A DNA stretch of 29,005 bases from an uncultured bacterium (GTDB lineage: Bacteria > Bacillota > Clostridia > Oscillospirales > Ruminococcaceae). The notes beneath the pieces were generated by a model, which saw only the letters and a list, made by a program, of their open reading frames with translations, did no database searches and was not told the origin of the DNA. The DNA is taken from assembly GCA_905215595.1 (NCBI GenBank), contig CAJMQZ010000012.1, positions 1 through 29,005 on the forward strand. Direction: 5' to 3'. The translations under genes and the position numbers were made by a program. Of the stretch, positions 1 to 6,993 are shown piece by piece. The stretch's first letter is position 1; every line of letters starts with the position of its first letter.

Positions 1-137
1 GTCAGCGTGGCACCCACATCATGCCGGGTGAGAACGTTGGCAAGGGCAGCGATGATACCCTGTTTGCTCTGGTGGACGGCACCGTCCGTTTCGAGCGCGT
101 GGGCAAGAGCGGCAAGAAGTGCAGCGTTAAGCAGTAA
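1..137 (+). CDS. rpmA: 50S ribosomal protein L27, C-terminal part
   Basis: This is the last 44 codons of rpmA, read in the frame that begins at base 3; the start lies outside the window. The visible protein begins QRGTHIMPGENVGKGSDDTL and ends GKKCSVKQ. It matches the conserved L27 core, in which an RG(T/S)xxxPGxNVGxG(x)DxTLFA-type segment is followed by a basic tail. L27 is a large-subunit protein near the peptidyl transferase centre. The downstream obgE gene is its usual neighbour in Firmicutes (rplU, a small gene, rpmA, obgE). Here the two are separated by a terminator and a dispersed repeat, so obgE may be partly uncoupled from the ribosomal operon. Confidence 0.93.
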   Translation, partial: QRGTHIMPGENVGKGSDDTLFALVDGTVRFERVGKSGKKCSVKQ

Positions 138-162
138 CTTCTTTCTGAATAACTGCAATCGT

Positions 163-193
163 AGAGCCGGACCCTCGTGGCCCGGCTCTTTTT
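163..193 (+). terminator. Intrinsic terminator after rpmA
   Basis: The arms AGAGCCGG (163-170) and CCGGCTCT (182-189) form a GC-rich stem that runs straight into a T tract. It lies 26 bases after the rpmA stop and should end most of the ribosomal protein transcript before obgE. Confidence 0.8.
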
Positions 194-234
194 GATGAAA
201 TAAGGCTATGCGTTCGTGTAGCGCTGTTTGCAAG

Positions 235-275
235 CCTTCCCCCGGTCGGGGGAAGGTGGCACGAAGTGCCGGATG
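235..275. repeat. Dispersed palindromic repeat (REP-like) upstream of obgE
   Basis: Two hairpins stand in tandem. The first is CCTTCCCCCG (235-244) with CGGGGGAAGG (247-256). The second is GGCAC (258-262) with GTGCC (266-270) around a GAA loop. The composition, with a CCTTCCCC arm followed by GGTGGC, resembles part of the larger repeat at 20514-20652. Such short palindromes are common between genes in Faecalibacterium-like genomes; that statement is from memory and was not checked. It could act as a transcript-stabilising or attenuating hairpin in front of obgE. Confidence 0.55.
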
Positions 276-319
276 ATGGCGCTGAAACGCAAAGGCCTAT
301 AAAGCTAAGGAGGGGCTGT

Positions 320-1603
320 ATGGCAGCACAGACTAACTTTATCGACATCGCCACGATATGGCTCCATGCGGGCAAGGGCGGCGATGGTGCGGTGAGCTTC
401 CACCGCGAAAAATTCGTGGCCGCAGGCGGGCCGGACGGCGGCGACGGTGGCCGGGGCGGCGACATCATCTTTGTGGCGGACGATCATCTGTCCACCCTGA
501 TGGATTTCCGCTATAAGCGCAAGTATGTGGCTCCGGAGGGCGGCAAGGGCGGCGCAAGCCTGTGCCACGGCAAAAATGCCGAGAATCTGGTCATCAAGGT
601 GCCGCTGGGTACCGTGATCAAGGACGCCGAGAGCGGCCTTGTCATCGCAGATCTGTCCGACCACACCCCGGTCACCATTGCTAAGGGTGGCCGCGGCGGC
701 TACGGCAACGCACACTTTGCCACCCCCACCCGCCAGATCCCCAAGTTTGCAAAGCCCGGTATGCCCGGCGAGGACATTCAGGTGACCCTCGAGCTGAAGC
801 TCATCGCGGATGTGGGCCTCATCGGCTTCCCCAATGTGGGCAAGTCCACCCTCATCTCCACCATCAGCGCCGCAAAGCCCAAGATCGCAAACTACCACTT
901 CACCACCCTGGTGCCCACTCTGGGCGTCGTGTCGGTGGGCGAGGGTGCCAGCTTTGTCTGCGCCGACATCCCCGGCCTGATCGAGGGTGCCAGTGAGGGC
1001 ATCGGCCTGGGCCACGACTTCCTGCGCCATGTGGAGCGCTGCCGCCTGCTGCTGCATGTGGTGGACGTTTCCGGCAGCGAGTGCCGTGAGCCGGTGGACG
1101 ACTTTGAAAAGATCAACGAAGAGCTGGCCAAGTTCAGCCCCGAGCTGGCAAAGCGCCCCCAGATCGTGGTGGGCAACAAGTGCGATCTGGCCACCGAGGA
1201 GCAGATCGAAGCGTTCCGCACCTATGTGGAGGGCAAGGGCCTGACCTTCGTGCCCATCTCCGCCGCCACCATGCAGGGCGTGCGGGAACTGCCGGGTCTG
1301 GTGTACAACCGCCTGAAGGACATCCCGCCGGTGCCGGTGTTCACCCCCGAGTACAAGAAGCCGGAGCCCAAGGCCAACGACCGCGCCTTTACCATCAAGC
1401 GGATGGAAGCCCATGTGTGGAGCGTGGAAGCTCCGTGGCTGGAGTATATTCTGGCCGGCAGCAACGTGGACGACTACGAGAGCCTGCAGTACTTCCAGCG
1501 TCAGCTGGGAGAGAGCGGCATTCTGGATGCGCTGGTGCAGAAGGGCGTGGAAGAGAACGATACCATCCTCATCGGCGAGTATCAGTTCGACTATATCTTC
1601 TAA
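320..1603 (+). CDS. obgE: Obg family GTPase (ObgE/CgtA)
   Basis: This essential ribosome-associated GTPase acts in large-subunit assembly and stress control. The 427-residue protein has the three expected parts. A glycine-rich Obg fold occupies about residues 1-158. A G domain carries the P-loop GFPNVGKST (169-177), the switch segment DIPGLIEGA (from 216) and NKCD (286-289). A C-terminal OCT/DUF1967 domain spans about 350-427. The ATG at 320 is preferred because AAGGAGG lies just upstream and the protein then starts at the Obg fold; an in-frame ATG at 266 would add 18 residues read from the repeat and leader. The gene sits between rpmA and mrnC, 12 bases before mrnC, so the last two are probably co-transcribed. 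Confidence 0.96.
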   Translation: MAAQTNFIDIATIWLHAGKGGDGAVSFHREKFVAAGGPDGGDGGRGGDIIFVADDHLSTLMDFRYKRKYVAPEGGKGGASLCHGKNAENLVIKVPLGTVIKDAESGLVIADLSDHTPVTIAKGGRGGYGNAHFATPTRQIPKFAKPGMPGEDIQVTLELKLIADVGLIGFPNVGKSTLISTISAAKPKIANYHFTTLVPTLGVVSVGEGASFVCADIPGLIEGASEGIGLGHDFLRHVERCRLLLHVVDVSGSECREPVDDFEKINEELAKFSPELAKRPQIVVGNKCDLATEEQIEAFRTYVEGKGLTFVPISAATMQGVRELPGLVYNRLKDIPPVPVFTPEYKKPEPKANDRAFTIKRMEAHVWSVEAPWLEYILAGSNVDDYESLQYFQRQLGESGILDALVQKGVEENDTILIGEYQFDYIF

Positions 1604-1615
1604 GGATAAAGCAGC

Positions 1616-2020
1616 ATGAACGAATCAAAAAAGATCGACCCGCGGGAGCTCAGCCCGCTGGCACTGGCCTTTGTGGGCGACAGCGTGCTGGAACTGCTGG
1701 TGCGCCAGCGGCTGGCAGAGCATCACCGGCTGTCGGCCGGGCGCCTGAACGCCGAAAAGGTCAAGTATGTCTCGGCCCGGGCGCAGTTCCGGGAAGAGCA
1801 GCTGCTGGAGCCGCTGTTCACCGAGGACGAGCTGGCCGTATTCAAGCGCGGCCGCAACGCCAGCAAGGCCAGCGTTGCCAAGCACGCCTCCCCGGAGGAA
1901 TACCGTGCCTCCACCGGCTTCGAGTGCCTGTTGGGCTGGCTGTACCTGAACGGACAGCTGGAGCGCGTGCACCAGCTGTTTGAGGTGCTGTGGCAGCAGT
2001 TTGACCCTGACCAGAAATAA
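1616..2020 (+). CDS. mrnC: Mini-ribonuclease III
   Basis: The 134-residue protein is the size expected of MrnC, a dimeric RNase III-like enzyme without a dsRNA-binding domain that matures 23S rRNA ends in Firmicutes. The sequence ALAFVGDSVLELLVR (residues 16-30) corresponds to the RNase III signature, with Asp22 and Glu26 as likely metal ligands, and a second acidic residue lies in GFECLLGWLYL (Glu103). The basic, Ala/Ser-rich stretch RNASKASVAKHASPEE (80-95) is also typical of the family. The start has an AAGGATAAAG ribosome site. In many Firmicutes mrnC follows cysS; here it follows obgE at 12 bases, which suggests one transcript. A strong hairpin terminator follows. Confidence 0.9.
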   Translation: MNESKKIDPRELSPLALAFVGDSVLELLVRQRLAEHHRLSAGRLNAEKVKYVSARAQFREEQLLEPLFTEDELAVFKRGRNASKASVAKHASPEEYRASTGFECLLGWLYLNGQLERVHQLFEVLWQQFDPDQK

Positions 2021-2027
2021 GAATGCG

Positions 2028-2086
2028 AAAGCCCGCTGCTTTCCACACTGGAAACCAGTGGTGGAGGGCAGCGGGCTTTGCTTGTT
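2028..2086. terminator. Bidirectional terminator between mrnC and the convergent small gene
   Basis: The outer stem AAAGCCCGCTGC (2028-2039) pairs with GCAGCGGGCTTT (2068-2079). An inner stem, TCCACACTGG with CCAGTGGTGGA, extends the hairpin with one bulge. T-rich sequence follows on both strands, so it can serve mrnC on plus and the gene ending at 2121 on minus. Confidence 0.75.
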
Positions 2087-2120
2087 GGCATCTGCGGTCC
2101 GTCAGATGCCGCTTACGCCA

Positions 2121-2309
2121 TCAGCGGCTGTTTTTTGCGTTGGTGGAACGGCTGTTGGTGGAGTTCTTGGCGCTCTCGTCATCGGCACCCTTGGTGTACT
2201 GGTTGGGGTGCTTGTGCTCGTTGGTTGCGCTGTTGGTGGTCTTGTTGCTGGTACGGTTAGAGGTCTGGTTCTTGCAATTGGTACTGCGGTTCTCACTGCG
2301 GTTTTCCAT
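2121..2309 (-). CDS. Small Asn/Ser/Thr-rich hydrophilic protein, function unknown
   Basis: The protein has 62 residues and starts MENRSENRSTNCKNQTSNRT. The start is supported by AAAGGAG ten bases upstream of the ATG on the minus strand. Composition is extreme: almost only Asn, Ser, Thr, Lys, Arg and Ala, with no hydrophobic core. Asn recurs every fourth residue at positions 3, 7 and 11 and again at 14, 18, 22, 26 and 30, giving tetrads of the form N-(R/K/S)-(S/T/A)-(S/T). There is one Cys (12). A second block (46-62) repeats the style after a less regular HKHPNQYTKGADDE segment. It has no signal peptide and no membrane segment. It is probably disordered and may bind nucleic acid or another protein, but I assign no function. 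I recall similar Asn-rich small proteins in Clostridia without known roles. Confidence 0.7.
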   Translation of the reverse strand: MENRSENRSTNCKNQTSNRTSNKTTNSATNEHKHPNQYTKGADDESAKNSTNSRSTNAKNSR

Positions 2310-2415
2310 GGTGTGAATGCTCCTTTCGGTCGTTGCTGTGGGGGCGGGACCGCCCTCACAGTCCATAGTGTGGCCGCAGTCGGCAACTTTATACATCCCA
2401 TGGGAGGAAAAGAAT

Positions 2416-3954
2416 ATGCCTACGGAATATTTTGAACAGCGGGAACGTGCCCTGCTGGGCCAGCGGTACGAGCAGCTGTATGCCGCTCCGCAGCAGACGG
2501 CAGAGCGCGGGGTCACCGTGTCGGCGCTGCGCACCACACCGGAGCAGTTTGCGCAGAGGGCAGATTTCCCGCTGGAACCCTCGCCCTTCTGCAAGGCGGC
2601 TTTTGTGGTGCATCAGCCGGATTTCAAGCCCGGACGGCATCCGTACCACCATGCGGGTGTGTTCTATTCGCAGGAGCCCTCGGCTTCCTCGGCAGCACCG
2701 CTGCTGGGGGTACAGCCGGGGATGCGGGTGCTGGATCTGTGCGCCGCGCCCGGCGGCAAAAGCAGCCAGCTGGCGGCGGCATTGCAGGGGCGCGGTGTGC
2801 TGGTGAGCAACGAGTATGTGGCCGCGCGCGCCGAAATTTTAAAAAGCAACCTTGAGCGCATGGGTGTTTCCAACGCCGTGGTGCTCAACGAGACCCCCGC
2901 CCGCATTGCCGAGGCGCTGCCGGAGTTTTTCGACCGGGTGCTGGTGGACGCGCCCTGCTCCGGCGAGGGAATGTTCCGCAAGGAGCCGGTAGCGCTGCAG
3001 CAGCACTGCGAGGCACTGGTAAAGCAGTGCGCAGAGCTGGGCGCGCAGATTCTGGACTGCGCCGCAGCGGCACTGGCTCCCGGCGGGCAGCTGGTGTACT
3101 CCACCTGCACCTTTGCGCCGGAGGAGGACGAAGGACAGGTGGCGGCCTTTTTGCAGCGCCACCCGGAGTTTGCACTGGCAGATGTGCTGGGCAACGTGGA
3201 CTACATTTTTGGCAGCGTAGGCGAAGAAAACCGCACCGGCGGTCTGCCGCTGGATGTGAGCAAGGTGCGCCGCATCTGGCCCTGTCAGGGCGGCGAGGGG
3301 CATTTTATGGCCAGGCTGGTCAAGGCCGGCACGCTCCGCACCCTGCTGCCGGAGGGAGAATACACCCCGGAGGAGCAGCTCTGGCTTGCCGCCGCTGCCG
3401 AGGCGGGCAAAAAGGGCAAGGGCAAGGCGAAGCCTGCCAAGGCCGCAGATGCCCGCAGCGCCCGCCGCGCAGACAGTCGCGCCTGCCGGGACGCCGTGCA
3501 GGGCACGAGCCGCCGCACCCGGGATACCGGGGCAGGGGAGGCCACCCCGGCGCAAAGCCTTGCCGCATGGCAGGAGTTTGCCCGGCAGTATTTCCCCGCG
3601 CTGGCGCAGCGCCCGGCCGTGGTGCACGGCGGTGGTGTGCTGCTGCCGGTTGCCTTTCCGCAGACGGGACTTCATGTGCTGCGGGCAGGGGTGTTTGTGG
3701 GCAGTGTGCAGAAGGGCCGCTTTGTGCCGGAGCATCATCTGTTTACGGCCTTTGGCAACCTGTGCACGAACTGCGAGCAGCTGACCCTTGCCGACTGCCG
3801 CTGCACCGAGTACCTCTCCGGCCGCGAAGTGGAAGCCCGCACTGCAGCGGACGGCTGGTGCTGCGTGACCGTGGACGGCTGGCCGCTGGGCGGCGGCAAG
3901 GTGTCCGGCGGGCGGGTGAAAAACCACTATCCCAAGGCGCTGCGGCTGCTGTAA
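2416..3954 (+). CDS. NOL1/NOP2/Sun family RNA m5C methyltransferase (RsmF-like)
   Basis: This SAM-dependent enzyme is expected to methylate a cytosine at C5 in rRNA or tRNA. The 512-residue protein shows the SAM motif VLDLCAAPGGKSSQLA (from residue 105), motif IV DAPCSGEGMF with Cys181, and motif VI YSTCTFAPEED with Cys231. In this family the motif VI Cys is the nucleophile and the motif IV Cys releases the product. A Lys/Ala/Arg-rich linker (about 325-375) joins the catalytic core to an RsmF-type C-terminal RNA-binding region (about 380-512). The ATG at 2416 has GGGAGGAAAAG upstream; an in-frame ATG at 2317 would add 33 residues that overlap the leader. The exact target base cannot be read from sequence. 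Confidence 0.88.
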   Translation: MPTEYFEQRERALLGQRYEQLYAAPQQTAERGVTVSALRTTPEQFAQRADFPLEPSPFCKAAFVVHQPDFKPGRHPYHHAGVFYSQEPSASSAAPLLGVQPGMRVLDLCAAPGGKSSQLAAALQGRGVLVSNEYVAARAEILKSNLERMGVSNAVVLNETPARIAEALPEFFDRVLVDAPCSGEGMFRKEPVALQQHCEALVKQCAELGAQILDCAAAALAPGGQLVYSTCTFAPEEDEGQVAAFLQRHPEFALADVLGNVDYIFGSVGEENRTGGLPLDVSKVRRIWPCQGGEGHFMARLVKAGTLRTLLPEGEYTPEEQLWLAAAAEAGKKGKGKAKPAKAADARSARRADSRACRDAVQGTSRRTRDTGAGEATPAQSLAAWQEFARQYFPALAQRPAVVHGGGVLLPVAFPQTGLHVLRAGVFVGSVQKGRFVPEHHLFTAFGNLCTNCEQLTLADCRCTEYLSGREVEARTAADGWCCVTVDGWPLGGGKVSGGRVKNHYPKALRLL

Positions 3955-3999
3955 ACCGCAGATTTACACGCATCCGGGCGAAAATCGGGCTTTTCAGGC

Positions 4000-4028
4000 T
4001 TGAACGCGCCGGTGGATTGTGATAAAAT
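4000..4028 (+). promoter_or_regulatory. Sigma-70-type promoter for the YebC gene
   Basis: TTGAAC (4000-4005) and TAAAAT (4023-4028) are separated by 17 bases, 92 bases upstream of the YebC start. The gene therefore has its own promoter rather than relying on the methyltransferase transcript. Confidence 0.65.
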
Positions 4029-4120
4029 AACAGAGTTAGATTTTGTGTGCTGCCACAAGCGGGCGACCACAGCCCGTCTGCCCGCAGGCGGAGATTTCGA
4101 TAAAACTTTAGGAGGTTCCC

Positions 4121-4858
4121 ATGTCTGGACATAGCAAATGGAACAACATTAAGCGCAAGAAGGAAAAGACCGATGGCGCAAGAGCAAAGGTCTTTACCAA
4201 GATCGGCCGCGAGATCAGCGTTGCCGTCCGTGACGGCGGCCCCAACCCGGCTTCCAACAGCAAGCTGGCAGACCTGATCGCCAAGGCAAAGCGCATGAGC
4301 GTGCCCAACGATAACATCCAGCGCATCATCAAGAAGGCTGAGGGCGGCGATAAGACCGAGTACGAAGCGATCACCTACGAAGGCTACGGCCCCGGCGGCG
4401 TTGCTGTCATGGTGGAGACCCTGACCGACAACCGCAACCGTACCGCTGCCGACCTGCGCCACTACTTCGATAAGAACGGCGGCAATCTGGGCGCTATGGG
4501 CTGCGTGGCTTTCCTGTTCAACCAGAAGGGCGTCATCGACATCTCTCTGGAGGATAAGGACGCCGACGAGGCCATGATGGACGCTTTGGATGCCGGTGCC
4601 GAGGACTTTGATGCCAGCGAGGACGCAGCCGAGGTCACCACTGATCCCGAGAACTACTCCGCTGTGGTCAAGGCTCTGGAAGAGAAGGGCTACGAGATCC
4701 TGTCCGACGATCTGGCCATGGTGCCCATGACCACCACCCGCCTGACCGACCCCGAGCAGCTGAAGCTGATGGGCAAGCTGCTGGATTCTCTGGAAGATAA
4801 CGATGACGTCCAGAACGTCTGGCACTCTCTGGAGAACGAAGAGGATCTGCCGGAATAA
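4121..4858 (+). CDS. YebC/PmpR family protein
   Basis: The 245-residue protein starts MSGHSKWNNIKRKKEKTDGA, the diagnostic N-terminus of the YebC/PmpR family, and continues with FTKIGREISVAVRDGG and MSVPNDNIQRIIKKAEG. Full length matches the family (about 240-250). Members were described as DNA-binding transcription regulators, and more recent work ties YebC paralogues to translation of difficult sequences such as proline runs, so the molecular role here is uncertain. It is cytoplasmic. An ideal TTAGGAGG site precedes the ATG, a promoter lies at 4000-4028 and a terminator follows, so it looks monocistronic. Codon use is strongly optimised, consistent with high expression. Confidence 0.93.
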   Translation: MSGHSKWNNIKRKKEKTDGARAKVFTKIGREISVAVRDGGPNPASNSKLADLIAKAKRMSVPNDNIQRIIKKAEGGDKTEYEAITYEGYGPGGVAVMVETLTDNRNRTAADLRHYFDKNGGNLGAMGCVAFLFNQKGVIDISLEDKDADEAMMDALDAGAEDFDASEDAAEVTTDPENYSAVVKALEEKGYEILSDDLAMVPMTTTRLTDPEQLKLMGKLLDSLEDNDDVQNVWHSLENEEDLPE

Positions 4859-4896
4859 GCTTCCGCAAGGTTCTTTGCTCCTGAAATAAGACGATA

Positions 4897-4940
4897 AAAA
4901 GCCGCTTTTTGTGCTGTTTGGCACGAAAGGCGGCTTTTGT
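4897..4940. terminator. Bidirectional terminator between the YebC gene and dsdA
   Basis: The arm AAAAGCCGC (from 4897) pairs with GCGGCTTTT (to about 4938). The stem continues through TTTTTGTGC and GCACGAAAG with a few wobble pairs. A-rich and T-rich flanks allow termination on both strands between these convergent genes. Confidence 0.75.
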
Positions 4941-4943
4941 ATG

Positions 4944-6314
4944 TTATTGCTGCGCCAGCGCCTTGCCTTTTGCGTAGTAGCGCTGCATTTCTTCCCGGGG
5001 AACCATATTTCCGCCGGTAGCCCAGACCAGATGGGTGGCGTTTGCCAGCGCACCGGCAGGCAGGGCGGCTTCGGTGTAAGCGCCAAGCAGCTGCCCGGGC
5101 TGGGTGAGCACCGGGCCGTACATTCCCGCCAGAGCACTGGGCTCAAGGTAAAGATCTTCAGCGTCTGCCAGCTGCGCCAGAAGGGTGTACATCCGCTCGT
5201 CCTGCAGGGTGTAGCAGCCACTCATAAAGGGACGCATCAGCTCGCCCACAAAGCCGGAGGCGCGCCCCACGGCAAGGCCATCGGCGGCGGTGCGGTTGTC
5301 GATGCCAAAGTCCTGCACACAAACGCTGTTGTTTTCGCCGGTAGCCATGCCCAGCATCATGCAGGGGGAGTGGGTGGGCTCGGCGAAGAAGCAGTGTGCG
5401 GCATCGCCGAACAGCATCTTCAGGCCAAAGGCCACGCCGCCGGGGCCACCGCCCACGCCGCAGGGTAGATAGGCGAAGAGGGGATGCTCCGCGTCCACGG
5501 TGACGCCCTGCGCGTCCAGCTGCTTTTTCAGCCGCAGTGCAGCCACAGCATAGCCCAGAAAGAGGGTCTTGGAGTTTTCGTCATCCACAAAATGGCAGTA
5601 GGGGTCGCCCGCCGCCAGCTTGCGACCCTCGGTCACGGCGATGCTGTAATCAGAGGCGTACTCCACCACCTTGACGCCCCGGCTGCGGAGCAGGTCTTTT
5701 TTCCATTGCCGCGCGTCAGCGGACATGTGCACGGTGACCTGAAAACCCAGCTTTGCGCTCATGATGCCGATGGAAAGCCCCAGATTGCCGGTGGAGCCCA
5801 CCGCAATGGAATACTGCGAGAACAGCTTGCGGAAGCGCTCTTCTGCCAGAACGGCGTAGTTGTCGGTCAGATGCAGCATTCCGCTGTGCAGGGCAATGTC
5901 CTCGGCGGTTTTCAGCACCTCGTAAATGCCGCCCCGCGCCTTGATGGAGCCGGAAATGGGCAGATGACTGTCCAACTTGACCCATACCTGCCCGGCGATG
6001 GGGGTACCGCTGGGCTCCTCCAGCACTTTTTGCATCCGGGGGATGGGCTGAACAGGGGACTCGATGATGCCGCCCGCCGCAGCGGTCTCGGGAAAGACGG
6101 CGGCAAGATAGGGCGCAAACCGCTCCAGCCGTGCGGCGGCGTCCTCAATGTCGGCCAAAGTCAGCGGGCAGGCAGCCGCAGCCTGTGCAAAGGGCAGCTT
6201 GTCGGGGTTTACCCATGCAGTCTCCTTCAGGGCGCAGAGGTCGGAGACTACGGGATATGCCGCGATCCAATCGGCAACGGAACGCCCGGCGATGCACTTG
6301 GCAGGTGAAACCAT
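4944..6314 (-). CDS. dsdA: D-serine ammonia-lyase
   Basis: This PLP enzyme converts D-serine to pyruvate and ammonia in the cytosol. The 456-residue protein carries the PLP-lysine motif SGSIKARGG (Lys125), the phosphate-binding loop GSTGNLGLSIG (173-183) and the family's HxHMSADARQWKK-type segment (VTVHMSADARQWKKDLLRS). Its length and residue layout fit DsdA (about 440 residues) rather than the threonine dehydratase fold-II relatives. The start at 6314 follows AAGGAGGATTCGCT; an in-frame ATG 99 bases earlier is not preferred because it has no such site and overlaps the promoter. A consensus promoter lies at 6385-6413. No transporter or LysR regulator (DsdX, DsdC) is adjacent, so a detoxifying or nitrogen-scavenging role is possible. 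Confidence 0.9.
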   Translation of the reverse strand: MVSPAKCIAGRSVADWIAAYPVVSDLCALKETAWVNPDKLPFAQAAAACPLTLADIEDAAARLERFAPYLAAVFPETAAAGGIIESPVQPIPRMQKVLEEPSGTPIAGQVWVKLDSHLPISGSIKARGGIYEVLKTAEDIALHSGMLHLTDNYAVLAEERFRKLFSQYSIAVGSTGNLGLSIGIMSAKLGFQVTVHMSADARQWKKDLLRSRGVKVVEYASDYSIAVTEGRKLAAGDPYCHFVDDENSKTLFLGYAVAALRLKKQLDAQGVTVDAEHPLFAYLPCGVGGGPGGVAFGLKMLFGDAAHCFFAEPTHSPCMMLGMATGENNSVCVQDFGIDNRTAADGLAVGRASGFVGELMRPFMSGCYTLQDERMYTLLAQLADAEDLYLEPSALAGMYGPVLTQPGQLLGAYTEAALPAGALANATHLVWATGGNMVPREEMQRYYAKGKALAQQ

Positions 6315-6384
6315 AGCGAATCCTCCTTTATATATAAAACCAGATGGCGCGCCCCGGCGGTTTTGCGGAGCGCTGCATGTCTTG

Positions 6385-6413
6385 AATATAAAGGTTTTTA
6401 CAGGAATTGTCAA
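6385..6413 (-). promoter_or_regulatory. Near-consensus promoter for dsdA
   Basis: On the minus strand TTGACA (6413-6408) is followed after exactly 17 bases by TATATT (6390-6385). It lies 71 bases upstream of the dsdA start. This makes dsdA independent of the small gene upstream. Confidence 0.75.
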
Positions 6414-6438
6414 CCGGCTGCGCTTTGCGCCGGGCGGG

Positions 6439-6624
6439 TCAGAGCGCCACGATCTCGGTGGTCACCAGCTGCTGCTCTGCGCCGTAGTTCAGCTTCATGG
6501 CGTAGTCGGTCAGGGCGCAGAATTCTTCAGCCTCCTTCCGGGTGGCAAAATAGTTTTCGGTAAGTACCTCGGAGCTGCCGCGGGCGTGGAAGATGGTCTT
6601 TACCACAAAGTTGCTTTCGTTCAT
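6439..6624 (-). CDS. Small protein of unknown function
   Basis: The 61-residue protein starts MNESNFVVKTIFHARGSSEV. An AGAGAGG ribosome site lies 6 bases before the ATG. It has no signal peptide or membrane segment. The order of residues suggests a beta strand (FVVKTIFHA), a turn, a helix (RKEAEEFCALTDYAMKLN) and a final strand (QLVTTEIVAL), so a compact alpha/beta fold is plausible. I do not recognise the family. It lies upstream of dsdA on the same strand, but dsdA has its own promoter in between, so a functional link is not implied. Confidence 0.65.
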   Translation of the reverse strand: MNESNFVVKTIFHARGSSEVLTENYFATRKEAEEFCALTDYAMKLNYGAEQQLVTTEIVAL

Positions 6625-6682
6625 AGTATGCCTCTCTTTTCCAGTAGATGAGGGAGACGCTGCCGTCCCTCGGTGTAATTGC

Positions 6683-6711
6683 AGTATAACAGGGCAAATG
6701 TACCACAGAAC
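6683..6711 (-). promoter_or_regulatory. Possible extended -10 promoter for the small protein gene
   Basis: On the minus strand the -10 is TATACT (6688-6683), preceded by TGT to give a TGn extended -10. The -35 at 17 bases is only GTTCTG, so this is a weak call. Confidence 0.35.
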
Positions 6712-6839
6712 GGACTTTTAACGAAAACGGGCATATTTTTACGCAAACCGGTCGAAAAGCTGTGCTGACCGCAAGAACAGGAAAAGCTTGGAAGGAGAGC
6801 AGCACACTGCCCAAAAACCTTGTTAAAAAACTGGCATTT

Positions 6840-6886
6840 TGCCGTTTTTGTGTAAAGTATACAAGAATAAACACAAAAAAACGGCA
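6840..6886. promoter_or_regulatory. Inverted repeat upstream of the uxuA promoter
   Basis: The arms TGCCGTTTTTGTGT (6840-6853) and ACACAAAAAAACGGCA (6871-6886) are reverse complements apart from two extra A residues. Between them lies GTATAC (6857-6862). The repeat ends 10 bases before the -35 of uxuA, which suits an upstream activator site or a repressor that loops. GntR-type uronate regulators often bind palindromes with a TATAC-like centre, but no such regulator gene is in this window. Confidence 0.5.
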
Positions 6887-6895
6887 TTGTGCGTA

Positions 6896-6924
6896 TTGCT
6901 ATTTTAAAACTGATATATTAGAAT
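6896..6924 (+). promoter_or_regulatory. Promoter for uxuAB
   Basis: TTGCTA (6896-6901) and TAGAAT (6919-6924) are 17 bases apart, 70 bases before the uxuA start. Confidence 0.55.
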
Positions 6925-6993
6925 ATAAGCAAGAAGAGCGTGCAGGCATTCTGCGCGTGCCATAAGATAAATAACGACAGGAGGAACTTCTCT

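Larger units (their letters stand above)
6625..6993. other. Divergent intergenic region, small gene and uxuA
   Basis: This 369-base stretch has no convincing gene. From left to right it holds a short hairpin GAGGGA/TCCCTC (about 6650-6671) in the leader of the small minus-strand gene, a weak minus-strand promoter (6683-6711), an AT-rich segment, the inverted repeat at 6840-6886 and the uxuA promoter (6896-6924). A 67-codon open frame at 6762-6965 has no ribosome site and runs through these signals, so I do not call it. Confidence 0.6.

Noticed and set aside
6762..6965. 67-codon plus-strand open frame in the region upstream of uxuA
   Set aside because: It runs through the inverted repeat and the promoter, has no ribosome site and has an implausible composition.
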